A stretch of DNA of 64,000 bases from Deinandra increscens subsp. villosa. Lineage: Eukaryota > Streptophyta > Magnoliopsida > Asterales > Asteraceae. The translations under genes were made by a program, and so were the position numbers. This document shows, piece after piece, positions 11,145-21,134 of this stretch. The stretch's first letter is position 1. Each line of letters starts with the position of its first letter. Where the stretch lies: the NCBI GenBank assembly GCA_039602395.1, contig JBCNJP010000010.1, forward strand, positions 91,916,000 to 91,979,999, in the 5' to 3' direction. The notes below the pieces were generated by a model. It had not been told where the DNA came from. It searched no databases and saw only the letters and a program-made list of their open reading frames with translations.

Positions 11145-11564
11145 ATGGCCGATAATCAACGCTCCCTTAATTACTGGTATGTGAAGAATAACCGTATTTT
11201 TTTGGTTTACAGTAACAGGAGAAGAATATCCTTCAAGTCCCACAAATCTGTGATTAAACACAACGATGAGAACATCCTGAGGCAACTCCATGTGCAGAAG
11301 ATTCCTGATTGTTTTGCCTACTTTGTTGAGGCAACGGAATTATTCCGTGTCCTTGATACAAAATTCAATGAATGTAAATCCGAAGAAGATGAAGAAGATG
11401 AAGATGAAGAAGATGATCAAGAAGATGAAGAAGATGAAGAAGATGAAGAAGATGAAGAAGATGAAGAAGATGAAGATGAAGAAGATGATGATGATGATCA
11501 TGATGATGACGATGCAAGTTCAGGATCATACATATCCGAAGATTGCAGTGATCCGGATTATTAA
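11145..11564 (+). CDS. Small protein with extreme acidic tail inside the transposon
   Basis: The ATG at 11145 opens 139 codons (MADNQRSLNYWYVKNNRIF...). A TATA-like CTATATATCATC lies about 95 bases upstream. The N-terminal ~80 residues are basic to mixed, with aromatic and hydrophobic positions (FLVYSNRRR, CFAYFVEATELF). From about residue 85 to 125 the chain is almost only Asp and Glu, encoded by repeated GAAGAT triplet pairs. It ends SEDCSDPDY. The open frame extends further upstream to 10914, but that part lies in the terminal repeat. I do not recognise the family. The minus-strand PB1-like units also end in acidic/serine tails, so it may be a related transposon protein. The acidic part could equally be a microsatellite expansion. 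Confidence 0.5.
   Translation: MADNQRSLNYWYVKNNRIFLVYSNRRRISFKSHKSVIKHNDENILRQLHVQKIPDCFAYFVEATELFRVLDTKFNECKSEEDEEDEDEEDDQEDEEDEEDEEDEEDEEDEDEEDDDDDHDDDDASSGSYISEDCSDPDY
11385..11510 (+). repeat. GAAGAT microsatellite-like tract
   Basis: Near-perfect GAA-GAT alternation followed by GAT repeats, encoding the Glu/Asp run of the ORF at 11145. Confidence 0.9.
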
Positions 11565-11986
11565 TTAATGGATGCTTATATTTAATTATGAACAAATTAA
11601 GAACAATATTTTATATGTTTATTTAGTTATGATATTAGTAGTTATAATTGAATATATGATGGTTATAATATATGTTTATCATGTTTGATTATCTTGTGAT
11701 ATGGCCACTCATATTAAACATTGGTTGCGTGACAAATTATGACAAATGGTCACGGTATATTACTTTTAGGTGGCTAAAAGAATACCAACAGTGGACGGCG
11801 CTTGTAATCATTACTATTTTATTTACTTTTTAATTTACTTTATCTTTCAAATCTCCATCTACCACGCCCCTCGAGTATCGATATATACCTAATTATCTCT
11901 GTATCAGTTTTCATCATCATCTCCACCATGACCCTTTTCTCCCAGTCTTTCTCTCTCTGTTTTTCGTCCATCATCGCCATCAAAAA

Positions 11987-12143
11987 ATGTGGAATTGGCA
12001 TCATCCGTATATGGAAAACGGTAAGTTATCATCTTCACCACTGAAATTCAATTGAAATTTTCCTCTCAGATTTGGTAATTTTTTCTTGTGCAGGGAAAGA
12101 TTGCACTCTGTATCTCCTGCGAGCAAATTCTAAGTTATTGTGA
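11987..12143 (+). pseudogene. Spliced micro-ORF (MWNWHHPYMENG start)
   Basis: ATG at 11987 opens a 34-base exon ending AAAACG before GTAAGT (12021). A 73-base intron ends TTCTTGTGCAG at 12093. The joined frame reads MWNWHHPYMENG then KDCTLYLLRANSKLL and stops at 12143. The layout (MW start, tiny first exon, GTAAGT donor, ~80-base intron) mirrors the minus-strand unit at 16898. The upstream regions of the two also share a CTACCAC...CTCGAG block. I read it as the truncated start of a transposon gene whose body was lost when the LTR at 12339 and the gap region arose. Confidence 0.45.
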
Positions 12144-12338
12144 AAACCATGGAGACGAGGAGTCTCTAATGGTTCATACAAATGCTTTACTGTGAGCAGA
12201 TTTTAAGTTATTGTGTAATTTTATAATAGTCATCAGTAAGGGCACATGTTGAGGTTTGCAGCACTTGTATTCTTCACGTGCTTCTCTCCCTTTTGGCCCC
12301 ACGAGCCTGATTTTTCTTCGGCCACTTCTTCTCCTTTT

Positions 12339-12808
12339 TGGTCCAGAAAATCTCCCGAAACATGATATTGATATCACAAACGAGTGCGGAATCCTCGTAA
12401 GTGATTGATTCAAGAAGAAAGATGAAGAGAATGCAAGAATACGATGATATAAACAATAAAAACTTGATCTTTGCACACAAGAAAACTTGTCGAGTACAAA
12501 ACTTGTAATCGTAAACTCCTCTCACTCTTGGGTTTACGATCGTAATTTCTTTTGATCGTAAACACCTTGGGCTGCTCCTCTCTTAATCGTAAACCAACAA
12601 CCCCAAATAAGGAGGTCTAGAGGGGTTTATATAGGCACCCTAATGGGTTTACTATTGGGCTTCTTGAGTCATAAACCCAATAGTAAACTCAAGCCCAACC
12701 ATAAACTAGCCTACATACAATAACCAAACTAGTCTACTAAACTAATGAAACCCTCTAAGCCCAGCCCAACATATTTAATATTACAAGCCTCATAATCTAG
12801 CCTCTACA
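12339..12808 (-). mobile_element. LTR of a copia element (E0-related), minus strand, beside a gap
   Basis: On the minus strand it opens TGTAGAGGC and closes TCTGGACCA (TG/CA). A TATATAAA block lies at 12626-12633, and a polypurine tract CTAGGGGAAGAT lies just before it (12809-12820). The 3' internal sequence that follows to 13001 (GGCTTGTGATATTAAATGTC and on) matches the E0 3' region at 19466-19660. It is thus the 3' LTR of a minus-strand relative of E0 inserted in the transposon. The rest is lost or sits in the gap. Confidence 0.65.
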
Positions 12809-13001
12809 ATCTTCCCCTAGGCTTGTGATATTAAATGTCTTCGATCTTTGAAAGTCTTCTTCTTGACTGGCTGGCAAAGATGTTGATGAAGATTCTTTCC
12901 GCATAAATCTTCAGTGAGTTTCATGACGGGCACTTAGGCCTTCCTCTTGATTAGCATCAGCTTGAACTTCTTGAAATGAACAAGTTAATGAAATGGAGGA
13001 C

Positions 13002-13501
13002 NNNNNNNNNNNNNNNNNNNNNNNNNNNNNNNNNNNNNNNNNNNNNNNNNNNNNNNNNNNNNNNNNNNNNNNNNNNNNNNNNNNNNNNNNNNNNNNNNNN
13101 NNNNNNNNNNNNNNNNNNNNNNNNNNNNNNNNNNNNNNNNNNNNNNNNNNNNNNNNNNNNNNNNNNNNNNNNNNNNNNNNNNNNNNNNNNNNNNNNNNNN
13201 NNNNNNNNNNNNNNNNNNNNNNNNNNNNNNNNNNNNNNNNNNNNNNNNNNNNNNNNNNNNNNNNNNNNNNNNNNNNNNNNNNNNNNNNNNNNNNNNNNNN
13301 NNNNNNNNNNNNNNNNNNNNNNNNNNNNNNNNNNNNNNNNNNNNNNNNNNNNNNNNNNNNNNNNNNNNNNNNNNNNNNNNNNNNNNNNNNNNNNNNNNNN
13401 NNNNNNNNNNNNNNNNNNNNNNNNNNNNNNNNNNNNNNNNNNNNNNNNNNNNNNNNNNNNNNNNNNNNNNNNNNNNNNNNNNNNNNNNNNNNNNNNNNNN
13501 N
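13002..13501. other. Assembly gap (500 N)
   Basis: Exactly 500 N, a conventional unknown-length gap. The left flank is copia 3' internal sequence. The right flank is unrelated transposon coding-like sequence. Confidence 1.
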
Positions 13502-14027
13502 TGATGTTAGACAGTTACGTGGTGATATGAAGGGTACGTGTTCTCAAGAGGGCTCCTTAATGCTAAGGATAAAGATGTATTAGGATGACTTACACGGGGA
13601 AGTAGATGAAGCCACACAATGCAACATTGACAATCATGTTTTGACGCTTGAAGTTAATAAGGATAGAAAGTTGGTAGTCAATAGAGCTGATGGGTCATTC
13701 ACAAGGCATAGTACAGTTCCAGATCTAGAATGAAGCCAGACTGACAAAGACCGAATCAATTTAATAATGACAACTAACAGGCTTCATGTGGTTAAGAGAA
13801 AAGAGGTGACCAACTAGGAGTATAAGAAAGAAACACACATGTATCACATTTTCACCAGTGAACATGGCGAGACAACTAGAAGCTTAGAAGATGCTCTAAA
13901 TGGGCTTTCCAAAGATGAGATACGAGATATTGTCAGGATTGGTGATAGTGAGAGCAGAATAGTGACACAGACCTATCATGAAAGTCTCCTATGTCACAAG
14001 GCCAAATTTCGGTTACAAGCTATTTAA
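13502..14027 (+). pseudogene. Decayed reading frame of unknown identity in the transposon
   Basis: One frame stays coding-like from the gap edge to 14027 apart from three stops (13581, 13731 and about 13815). It reads DVRQLRGDMKGTCSQEGSLM, then LHGEVDEATQCNIDNHVLTL, then MYHIFTSEHGETTRSLEDAL, and ends CHKAKFRLQAI. The composition is protein-like and the position inside the DNA element suggests a remnant of its transposase or accessory gene. I do not recognise the domain. The 5' part is hidden by the gap. Confidence 0.4.
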
Positions 14028-14326
14028 GAGAAGAACAAGATGGGAATTTGATGAACTTGGCTGGAAGAAGAGTTGATCCCTGTATTTGTGTACAATTGCA
14101 TAAGTTGTTCAAGTTTGTATGTTAACATAAGTTGTTACAGTTTTATTCATACAGTTTTCATCTATAATAACATACACATTTTCAATGACGCATAGCAGAC
14201 CTCCATTTTACTCATAACTGTGATCTTACATGAAGTATATATTCATATGTTATGTTAGTATATGTTGGAATTGTGATATGGTGGGATGAGATGATTTATA
14301 AACATGATAAATTTTACTTCTTCAGT

Positions 14327-14460
14327 AAATTGGAAGAAGAACAAAACCGGATGACCTACAATTCCTCAGGAAGAAGAGTTCATGAGGATTGAGAGAAGAT
14401 GAACTAGAGTTCTTCAGGATGAACCGGGTAAACTAGAATTCTAAAGTTCTTCAGGATGGT
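14327..14460. repeat. Interspersed ACCGGATGAACTAGAGTTC repeats, first block
   Basis: Sequence of the form TTCAGTAAATTGGAAGAAGA, then ACCGGATGA, CCTCAGGAAGAAGAGTTCAT, GAACTAGAGTTCTTCAGG recurs at 15757-15845, 15945-16055 and in part at 16220-16250. The copies lie beside the two PB1-like units, so a segment holding both was probably duplicated within the element. Confidence 0.7.
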
Positions 14461-14685
14461 TAACCAATTCACAATAAAATAAAAATCACATCAGTTCACA
14501 ATAAAATCTATTTGCAACAATCAAATTTAAAATAAAATCAACTTTAATGATTGAGATAATATCTATCTACATTGATGGTTAACCAAAACAAAATAGGAGG
14601 AAGAGTTAACAAAAAATTTAATATATATATTGATCCATATACAAATATTTTCATCAGGATCCTATACAAAGATCTATTTAGCTAG

Positions 14686-15320
14686 CTAAGACTTAGCATC
14701 AGACATATAGTCTTCATCATCAAAGAACCTGCTACTGCTACTGCTGTCATCAGGAAACATCTTTTGACCAGGCGGCAATCTCGGCCCAAACTCGGAGGTG
14801 TAGTTGGAATCGCAATTCTGGATTAAATACACATGCAACTCTCTCTCCCCATCTGGTCCCTGGAGATGAAGTTTCATATCCGCTACAACTTCTTCAGTCA
14901 TGAAATCAGCGTACTCAAGCCCATTTGTGATGGAGAGAGGCGGAATCCTCCAGTAAATGAGGAAATAGCCAATCGATGTGTGTTTAGGTATTGCACCATT
15001 TGATTCAGATCATGAAAACCAAATGTGCGAATGTCGACATAGTCGACATAATCCACCTTTCCCTTGCACACATCCTGACCGTCGGCATTTCGGTGGTAAT
15101 CACCGCAGTGATGGATCTTGAGGGTGAACCTCCGACCACCTGTAAAAAACCCAAATGCAGAGCGGAGAGTAAGTAATTAAAAAACATAAAACCCTAAAAA
15201 TAAAAACCTGCAGCCATTGTTGAGTGAAAATACACTTACGGGGAGTCTTACTGTAGTAGGGTGCTGGTTCATTAACATCCCTAATCCTTCATTGTTTACC
15301 AAAGGCAGCTATTGATCAAA
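14686..15320 (-). pseudogene. PB1-like domain mini-gene, copy 1
   Basis: On the minus strand an exon near 15300-15239 ends before GTAAGTGT. A second exon begins at about 15140 after TTTTTTACAG and reads RRFTLKIHHCGDYHRN, then VDYVDYVDIRTFGFHDLNQM. After a frameshift it continues as YFLIYWRIPPLSITNGLEYA, MTEEVVADMKLHLQG and the acidic/serine tail DDEDYMSDAKS. The FTLKIHH...VDYVDIRTF...LNQM pattern is what I know as the PB1-like N-terminal domain found in plant transposon-derived proteins. One frameshift breaks it. It is paralogous to the unit at 16363-16898. Confidence 0.5.
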
Positions 15321-15756
15321 CTTTTTTAGGAGAAGATGAGGATTCTTGATGAGCAGGAAATACATTCGTACATAAGATTTTGGTGGCAAGAAAGTTAAAA
15401 TTTAAAGGCATTCAGGCCACGCTACCAGCTATGGTGGGAAGAAGTGGAAAGGTCAGGCCACGATAACCGTGAATATTTATTACCTTTAGCCACGCAAATC
15501 CTGTTTTTACCGTGTCTATTAATTACCTTTAGCCATGCAAATTTTGTTTATCAATAATTTTTATGTGATGGGAGTAATTAAATAAATTCTGGTTAAAATA
15601 TAACCAATTAACACTTCTGTCTCAATGGTTCTTCAAAATCTTGTAGTGTGTTCCTTTCTTTTGACTGACTCGGGTTCAAGCCTTGTTTGCTACATTTTAT
15701 AATTTTTTGAATGACAAATAGTTGGATGACATGATTTATAAAATGAATAGATTTTA

Positions 15757-16060
15757 CTTCTTCAGTAAATTGGAAGAAGAACAAACCGGATGAACTAGAA
15801 TTCCTCAGGAAGAAGAGTTCATCTTGATTGAGAGCAGATGAACAGAACCGAATGACATTTTTAGAAAACTGTTTGACTGCCTTGGCGAACCGTGATGATT
15901 TATAATAAAACATGATCAATTTTAGTTATTCATTATAGAATAAGAAGAATAGAACCGGATGAACTAGAGTTCTTCCGGATCAAGAGTTATTCAGCAATAG
16001 AACCGGATCAAATAGAGTTCTTCAGGATGAACCGGATAAACTAGAGTTTTCAGGATGAAC
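15757..16060. repeat. Interspersed ACCGGATGAACTAGAGTTC repeats, second block
   Basis: Second and third copies of the repeat described at 14327. They include ACCGGATGAACTAGAATTCC and ACCGGATGAACTAGAGTTC, separated by poorly conserved AT-rich DNA. Confidence 0.7.
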
Positions 16061-16362
16061 TATATATACTATAAATAACCAAAGTTTTTATTTTTGTTCG
16101 TAGTCAATAGGATATCCTGTGTTTTGAAACCCATTATATAGTGAATTAAAATCATTCTGGTTGAATACAATTCTTTATACACTACTATTTAGTCATACAA
16201 TCTAATATATGTAGAAGACAACCGGATGAACTAGAATTCTTTAGGAAGAATAGTCAAAACACACAACGGATGCATAGCACATAAACAATTACATATATAA
16301 TCCAAAAGACGTAATATCCGTTAATTAGTTACAAATATATATAATAAAGAAACAACATAAAC

Positions 16363-16898
16363 TTAAAACATGCTCCCACTAGAGTAATTGTCTGAATCTC
16401 CTTGGGTAGCTACCTTCAGAGGGGAGGGGGAGGAGGGGGAAGACACCTCCACATCTCCATCGAGGTAGATGGATATGACCTCCTCGTCCTTGATGTGCAA
16501 GGCCAAGGCCCTTACATTCCTCGGATCATCAGTGAATGGAACCAGTCCATAATCCAAAGACAACCCTGGGATCCTCAAGTAGGGGTCGAAATTGTTCAAG
16601 TCATAAAAGGTGAGACACCATTTGACCTAGGTCATCGAACGAGAAGGAGGTAATATCCACCTCGTTGAAGTAGCGAACCCTCCCATCGATGTATTGTATC
16701 TGACCATTGAGCCTCGCAAAATACCCTAGGTGATAGATCACCAAAGTAAACAGACTAAAATCTTCTTCCCCTGTTTAAGAAAACTAACCAAATTAAAGAC
16801 GCGAATTCCACATTAAAGCATTTCAATTTCAGTCATTTAGATGATTACTTACCGTATTCAGGGCTATCTTCCACATTCAGAGGACGCAAATGCCACAT
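16363..16898 (-). pseudogene. PB1-like domain mini-gene, copy 2 (two exons)
   Basis: On the minus strand ATG at 16898 opens a 46-base exon, MWHLRPLNVEDSPEY, ending before GTAAGT (16852). The intron ends TTAAACAG at 16771. The join is in frame: GEEDFSLFTLVIYHLGYF, RYFNEVDITSFSFDDLGQMV. A frameshift near 16605 then moves to FDPYLRIPGLSLDYGLVPF, EEVISIYLDGDVEVSS and a serine/acidic end NYSSGSMF. This matches the layout of the copy at 14686. Two good splice sites plus an in-frame join make the exon structure credible. The frameshift makes it a pseudogene here unless it is a sequencing error. Confidence 0.55.
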
Positions 16899-16899
16899 T

Positions 16900-17050
16900 T
16901 TCGAAGAGTGGTAATAAACCAAAAAAAAAAACAGAGAGCTGAGAGAGATAACGGCGTATATGGTGATGATCGATAATTAATTAATTAATTATATGATCTA
17001 TATCCGAAACTCGAGGTGGTAGTTAAAGACTTGACATTTAGTAATCATAT
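16900..17050 (-). promoter_or_regulatory. Upstream region of PB1-like copy 2
   Basis: On the minus strand this holds CTACCACCTCGAG, an AT-rich block with TTAATTAATTAATTA, and a CTCTCTCAGCTCTCTG leader just before the ATG. A diverged copy of the CTACCAC/CTCGAG/ATATA order precedes the plus-strand micro-ORF at 11987. A fragment of the same sequence is found at 62699-62826. Confidence 0.4.
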
Positions 17051-17094
17051 ATATCCGCCGTCGCCACAGATAACTAATTAAAAGTGGCCACTAT

Positions 17095-17618
17095 TTCGTC
17101 AGGTTAATATATGTGGCCATAGGTAATAGATTTTTGTCACTCACAACCTACAATTTAGTCACACAACCTAATAACAGTGGCCATATGTAGTAGCTTTTAG
17201 CCACATAATATATACTTAATAGTTTTGTTTTTTTTTTTAATTTACTAAGTAATAAAATCTACTCTTTTGTCTCACAACATTATTTAAGCGTGACCATACA
17301 TTCCTTTTTAGTCACATGAATAAAAAATCATAAAAATTCCATGGCCGTTTAGTGCATTTCGCCACTCTTTTATAAGCGTGACAAATAAGTGTCACATGTT
17401 TTTGTAAAACAGTGGCTAAAGCCACTGCACCTGATTGTTGTTGTCACATAAGCAAAGAAATACGTGGCTAAAAGGGTCTAAAGGCTATATATTTGGCCAA
17501 GCTAGGGTAAAAAATATGTGTGGCTAAAACTAGTGTTTCTTACATTTGGACACGTTTTTTCAAAACAATGGCTATGCATTCAAAAAAACCGTGGCCAAAG
17601 CCACATTTTGACGTAGTG
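17095..17618. repeat. Right terminal inverted repeat
   Basis: Inverted partner of 10339-10905, ending GACGTAGTG at 17618. The arms differ by scattered substitutions and one ~50-bp indel. Confidence 0.85.
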
Positions 17619-18320
17619 CTATGATTGCAGATTTGTCTTTATTAACGGTTGCAGTCCACCAGAACTCTTGAATCAAACTCTTATAAACAGTTGGAGTTGC
17701 CCCCAAAACAGTCTTTAAGAAACAATCATTCAACCCCGCAATTAGTGATCCAAAGCAAACTCCAATTCACTACACATACTTGAAATGAATCAATAAAATA
17801 GCTAATTAAGATGCACAATTCATAATCTGAAGCTCAAAATAGCATAAACCACCAAGAATCTGGTTCATGAGCAAGGGGTATTCGATCTAAATAGAAAGTT
17901 TTTCGATCAACAAATTAATTTTTCGGCCCAAAACATGAGGTATCCGGTCCAAAATGGGGTATTCCGTCTAAAATGGGGTATTCGATTTGTCCCGGGCTGG
18001 AAACCCATGGCCGAGCTGGAGACCAACGCAAAGACGAGTCTGAGACCTCAGACCAGGCCAGAGACCTCGGGGCGAGCTGGAAACCTCATGACGGATACTC
18101 AGGAGTGTACCCGAGAGCTTAGAACAGAAACCCTCAACTGAACCGGAGACACCGAGTGAACCGGAGACCTCAGGGGCGAAAACCCCATTTTCTTGGAAAG
18201 AGCCTCAACCAGAATTGGACTTCTTTCATGGATTTGTTAGCACAAATAACTTGCAAACACACATAATTATGATTTCGAACACTTATAACACATCAATTTA
18301 ACTTACATTTTCTCAGCCAT
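17619..18320 (-). pseudogene. Third ORF of copia element E1 (spliced, truncated)
   Basis: On the minus strand ATG at 18320 opens a 14-base exon, MAEK plus two bases, before GTAAGT (18306-18301). The 537-base intron ends TATGTGTAG at 17770. The join gives MAEKIELEFALDH, which aligns with LEFVKDHN in the E0 copy at 21315. A small internal deletion follows, then GVCFGSLIAGLNDCF and TPTVYKSLIQEFWWTATVNK. This is the NPTxYxSLIxEFW signature I know from the extra ORF after RNase H in Asteraceae copia polyproteins. It is cut off at 17618 by the DNA transposon. The function of this ORF is unknown. Confidence 0.65.
17875..18190. repeat. Degenerate word array inside the E1 third-ORF intron
   Basis: Recurring short words: GGGGTATTCGATC / TTTTTCGATC at 17876-17990, then GAGCTGGAAACC and CCGGAGACCTCAG at 18000-18180. 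Spacing is irregular. The position within the intron matches the GATCGAAAAG array in the E0 intron. Confidence 0.6.
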
Positions 18321-18541
18321 AGAAGATTCGAAGCTTTTTAAACACAACAATGGTGGACGCGAGGTTTCACAAGGGTTTCTTTAAACGAAGCACACACAAA
18401 TGATCAGAAGCACAGGGAAGAGCTCACCAGACAAAGATAAACACAATGACAGTGACAGGTTGCTAGCGGTGTTGAGTGGTTGCGACAGGTGAAGAGATGG
18501 TGGTGAACGGTGGCGATCGGTGGGAGATGATGGTGATAGGC

Positions 18542-18544
<3 letters not shown>

Positions 18545-18576
<32 letters not shown>
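18545..18576. repeat. (GA)16 microsatellite
   Basis: Uninterrupted GA repeat in the 5' UTR-like region of the E1 third ORF. On the coding strand it reads CT-rich, as plant leaders often do. Confidence 0.95.
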
Positions 18577-18579
<3 letters not shown>

Positions 18580-18934
18580 AAAAAGACAATAAACCCCCCA
18601 TGTTTATTTCTCATTCAAAATAAACCAAAATAACAACCAAGGTTAACATTGTGTTAACATTGTTAACTTCCCCTACAAACAAAACCCGATCTTCCAACCT
18701 TTTAAGACCTAGACTGACCGAAGAATGAAAATTAAATTAATTTAAGAAAAAAATAAGAGAAATAAATCAAAAAATATAAAAACAACTAAAATATATTAGC
18801 TTGAAAACAGTTAGGGATCAAACCATCTTGATAACTGAGGAACCCTTTTTAGCATTCGTTACTTGAGCATGTCCAGCTGATTACTGGTATATTGATCCTC
18901 TTTAAGCTCAAGTTCCTCTTTTTGGGGTTGTTTG

Positions 18935-19459
18935 TGTAAGTCCCGAAAACGGTCCTCACGCGATATCTAATCCAATCAAGACCGTGCGGAATCCGGTTTG
19001 ATTGGTGATTCAAGAACAATCGATTAATAAAGTAAATAAGCAATGGAAAACAATAATAAACACAAACCGATTGAGAATCACTTGAATAGACAACCTTGGA
19101 TTGCAACACCTTAAACGAAATTCTCAAGGAGAATTTCGTGAAACACCAAGTACAAGAACACCCAAATTTAGCAACCCAAACCCCTAGATTAGCTATCCTT
19201 ATATAGGGGAAGATTAGCTTGGAAAACAAGCTAATCTATCTTTGGTAACCCTAATTAATATAAAATTCCCGTATTTGACTTTAATGGTCCATAAAAGTCC
19301 ACCTAAACTCATTCTAAATGAGCCCAACCATGTCTAAATTGGCCCAATGACCCAATATAACCATAACCCAGCTAATTTTCACCTATTGTATCACATAGGC
19401 CTTCAAAATAGTCCGCCAATAGGTGATTTAATACACAAGCCACAAATTATTCCCTTACA
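18935..19459 (-). repeat. 3' LTR of E0
   Basis: 525 bp, TGTAAG...CTTACA. The core promoter TATATAAGG lies on the minus strand at about 19196-19204. It is followed on the 3' internal side (19460-19471) by the purine tract CAAGGGGAAGAT on the minus strand. Confidence 0.9.
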
Positions 19460-21123
19460 ATCTTCCCCTTGGCTTGTGATATTAAATGTCTTCTACTTTC
19501 AATCTTCAGACTTCAGTCTTCTCCTTGGCTTGAGCATGGGTTGATGAAGATTCTTTATCTTTGACAATCTTCATTGGGCAACAACAAATGACTTTAGGGA
19601 GTGTTCTCTCAATCAGCATTAGCTTGGACTTCAAATGATAAACATGTAATGAGAGGAGGATTCTCAAATACTTGCTCCTTCTTGAAAACTGTTGAGTCCT
19701 TGCTGAATCATCAGTAACTGTCTTGACTTGACATTAACTTCAGAGGATAAATTTTGAAACCTCTGTCTTGGCATTCTTGAATTTCTTGATGTGACTGCTC
19801 TGCATCTTTTCTTCAATTAGCTTCCCCTAAACTTGAGAACGGTGTCTTTGGAAGCTTTACTTGAACAACCAACAAACTTCCCCTGAGCATAGGGTAAGTC
19901 CTTTTCCGGCTGGTTCTTCAACACGAACAGTAGCAGCACTTATTGACTTTTCTTCTCCATGTCTCAATTAACCTGTCATGCACAACATGGAATAAACACT
20001 AACCAGACGATGACTGGTTATCGGGTTAGCAATTTTTAACCAAAAGCACTTCCCCTGAACCCGAGAACTCTTCACATTATCTACCCCTGTGATTCTGGAG
20101 GGGTGATACTTTCTTGCATGAAACCCATAAAACTTATTAAAACCTTTAAATTAACCTGGCCATGGTTGAAAAATAAAATAAACAATAAAAACTTAAGATA
20201 ACACAAAAGAAAAATAAAAATAAAAACAAACATACCAAATTTCTAAACGAGAAGGTTTCTATGGGATCAAACCGTATGAATCTGACTGAGGAACCCTTTT
20301 CAGCTTCTGTTACTCGAACACGTCCAGGTGATTGCCAATATACTGATCCACTTTAAACTCAAACCCTTTTCTTTATCAGGCTGTTTGTCACTTTATTATC
20401 TTTTAAGGTGCATTTATTATGAACAGCAAGTGGGTTTCAACAAATCCTAGGTACATATTATTGCACACTATCAAACATATAAATTCCCTACCACATATTT
20501 TCACAACCTGAACCAGAAGTTTGAAACTGAGCTCGAGACTTGGTTGAGAAGAGAAAGAATAGATCACATATATTTTTGGGTATAATATACAAGTCAACTG
20601 AATTTTTGAAACATTTTTGATAATGCTCTCATCAGTGACAAAGGCTGAGGGTTTTGGACTCTTGAGGGTCTCTTTTGATGTGCTCTTTGGCATCTTTTGG
20701 GTGTATAATTTTTTTTTTTTTTTTGTTTTTTTTTATATATTATTTAAGGTGATCTGGAAGCACGTATGTATGGACAACTCCAGGTCATTGCTCACGCAAA
20801 GCAGAGGAGAGCCTTACATACACGTGAAGCATCCCCAGGTCATTGCTCACGCAAAGCAGAGGGGACACCGACTTTTTGAGCTCATTTTCACACTCTTGGA
20901 GACAAGCGTGTGTATCGGGAACTTAAACATGCAGTCAAATAGAAATGCAATTAACCTAAGTGCTGTTACCCAACAAACTGCCATACGTTATCTTTAAGTG
21001 TTTAACGCATGCCTTTTCAGATTTTAGAGCCGAGCCTACCAGCATATCACCATGGATCATATCTTTCACATCTGCCTTACGCGTGTCAGCCATCTCCAAA
21101 ACGGAAATTTATTTCACTTCCCA
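18935..21123. repeat. Arm A of a ~2.2 kb inverted repeat within E0
   Basis: Nearly identical, in inverted orientation, to 25343-27537. It covers the 3' LTR and about 1.66 kb of 3' internal sequence. A 96-residue open frame in each arm is unchanged. The inner boundary sits at GGAAATTTATTTCACTTCCC. Confidence 0.9.
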
Positions 21124-21134
21124 TCATCAGAAAC

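Larger units (their letters stand above)
10339..17618. mobile_element. 7.3 kb DNA transposon with CACTA-type ends and long TIRs
   Basis: The left end is CACTACGTCAAAAAGTGGC and the right end, reversed, is CACTACGTCAAAATGTGGC. Inverted homology continues inward for about 0.5 kb (10339-10905 against 17618-17095), far longer than the usual short CACTA repeat. The arms are full of GTGGCTA / TGGCCAC words. The interior holds an acidic ORF (11145), a spliced plus-strand micro-ORF (11987), a captured LTR (12339), a gap, a decayed reading frame (13502) and two PB1-like spliced units on the minus strand. No intact transposase is visible; the gap may hide part. The flanks (tgt left, cta right) show no 3-bp duplication and no 9-bp Mutator-type one either. 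Confidence 0.75.

Noticed and set aside
11365..11595. His-rich minus-strand frame
   Set aside because: Reverse-complement shadow of the GAAGAT repeat encoding the acidic tail.
18381..18614. Ser/Leu-rich minus-strand frames near 18400-18600
   Set aside because: Produced by the (GA)16 repeat and CT-rich leader of the third ORF.
18849..19229. 126-residue minus-strand frame (also near 27244 and 28536)
   Set aside because: It lies within the E0 LTR; all copies are LTR sequence, with the TATA box inside the frame.
20403..20693. 96-residue minus-strand frame, identical in both arms (also 25780-26070)
   Set aside because: Identity reflects the recent inverted repeat, not coding constraint; the start is not ATG-supported in a gene context and E1 lacks an equivalent open frame.
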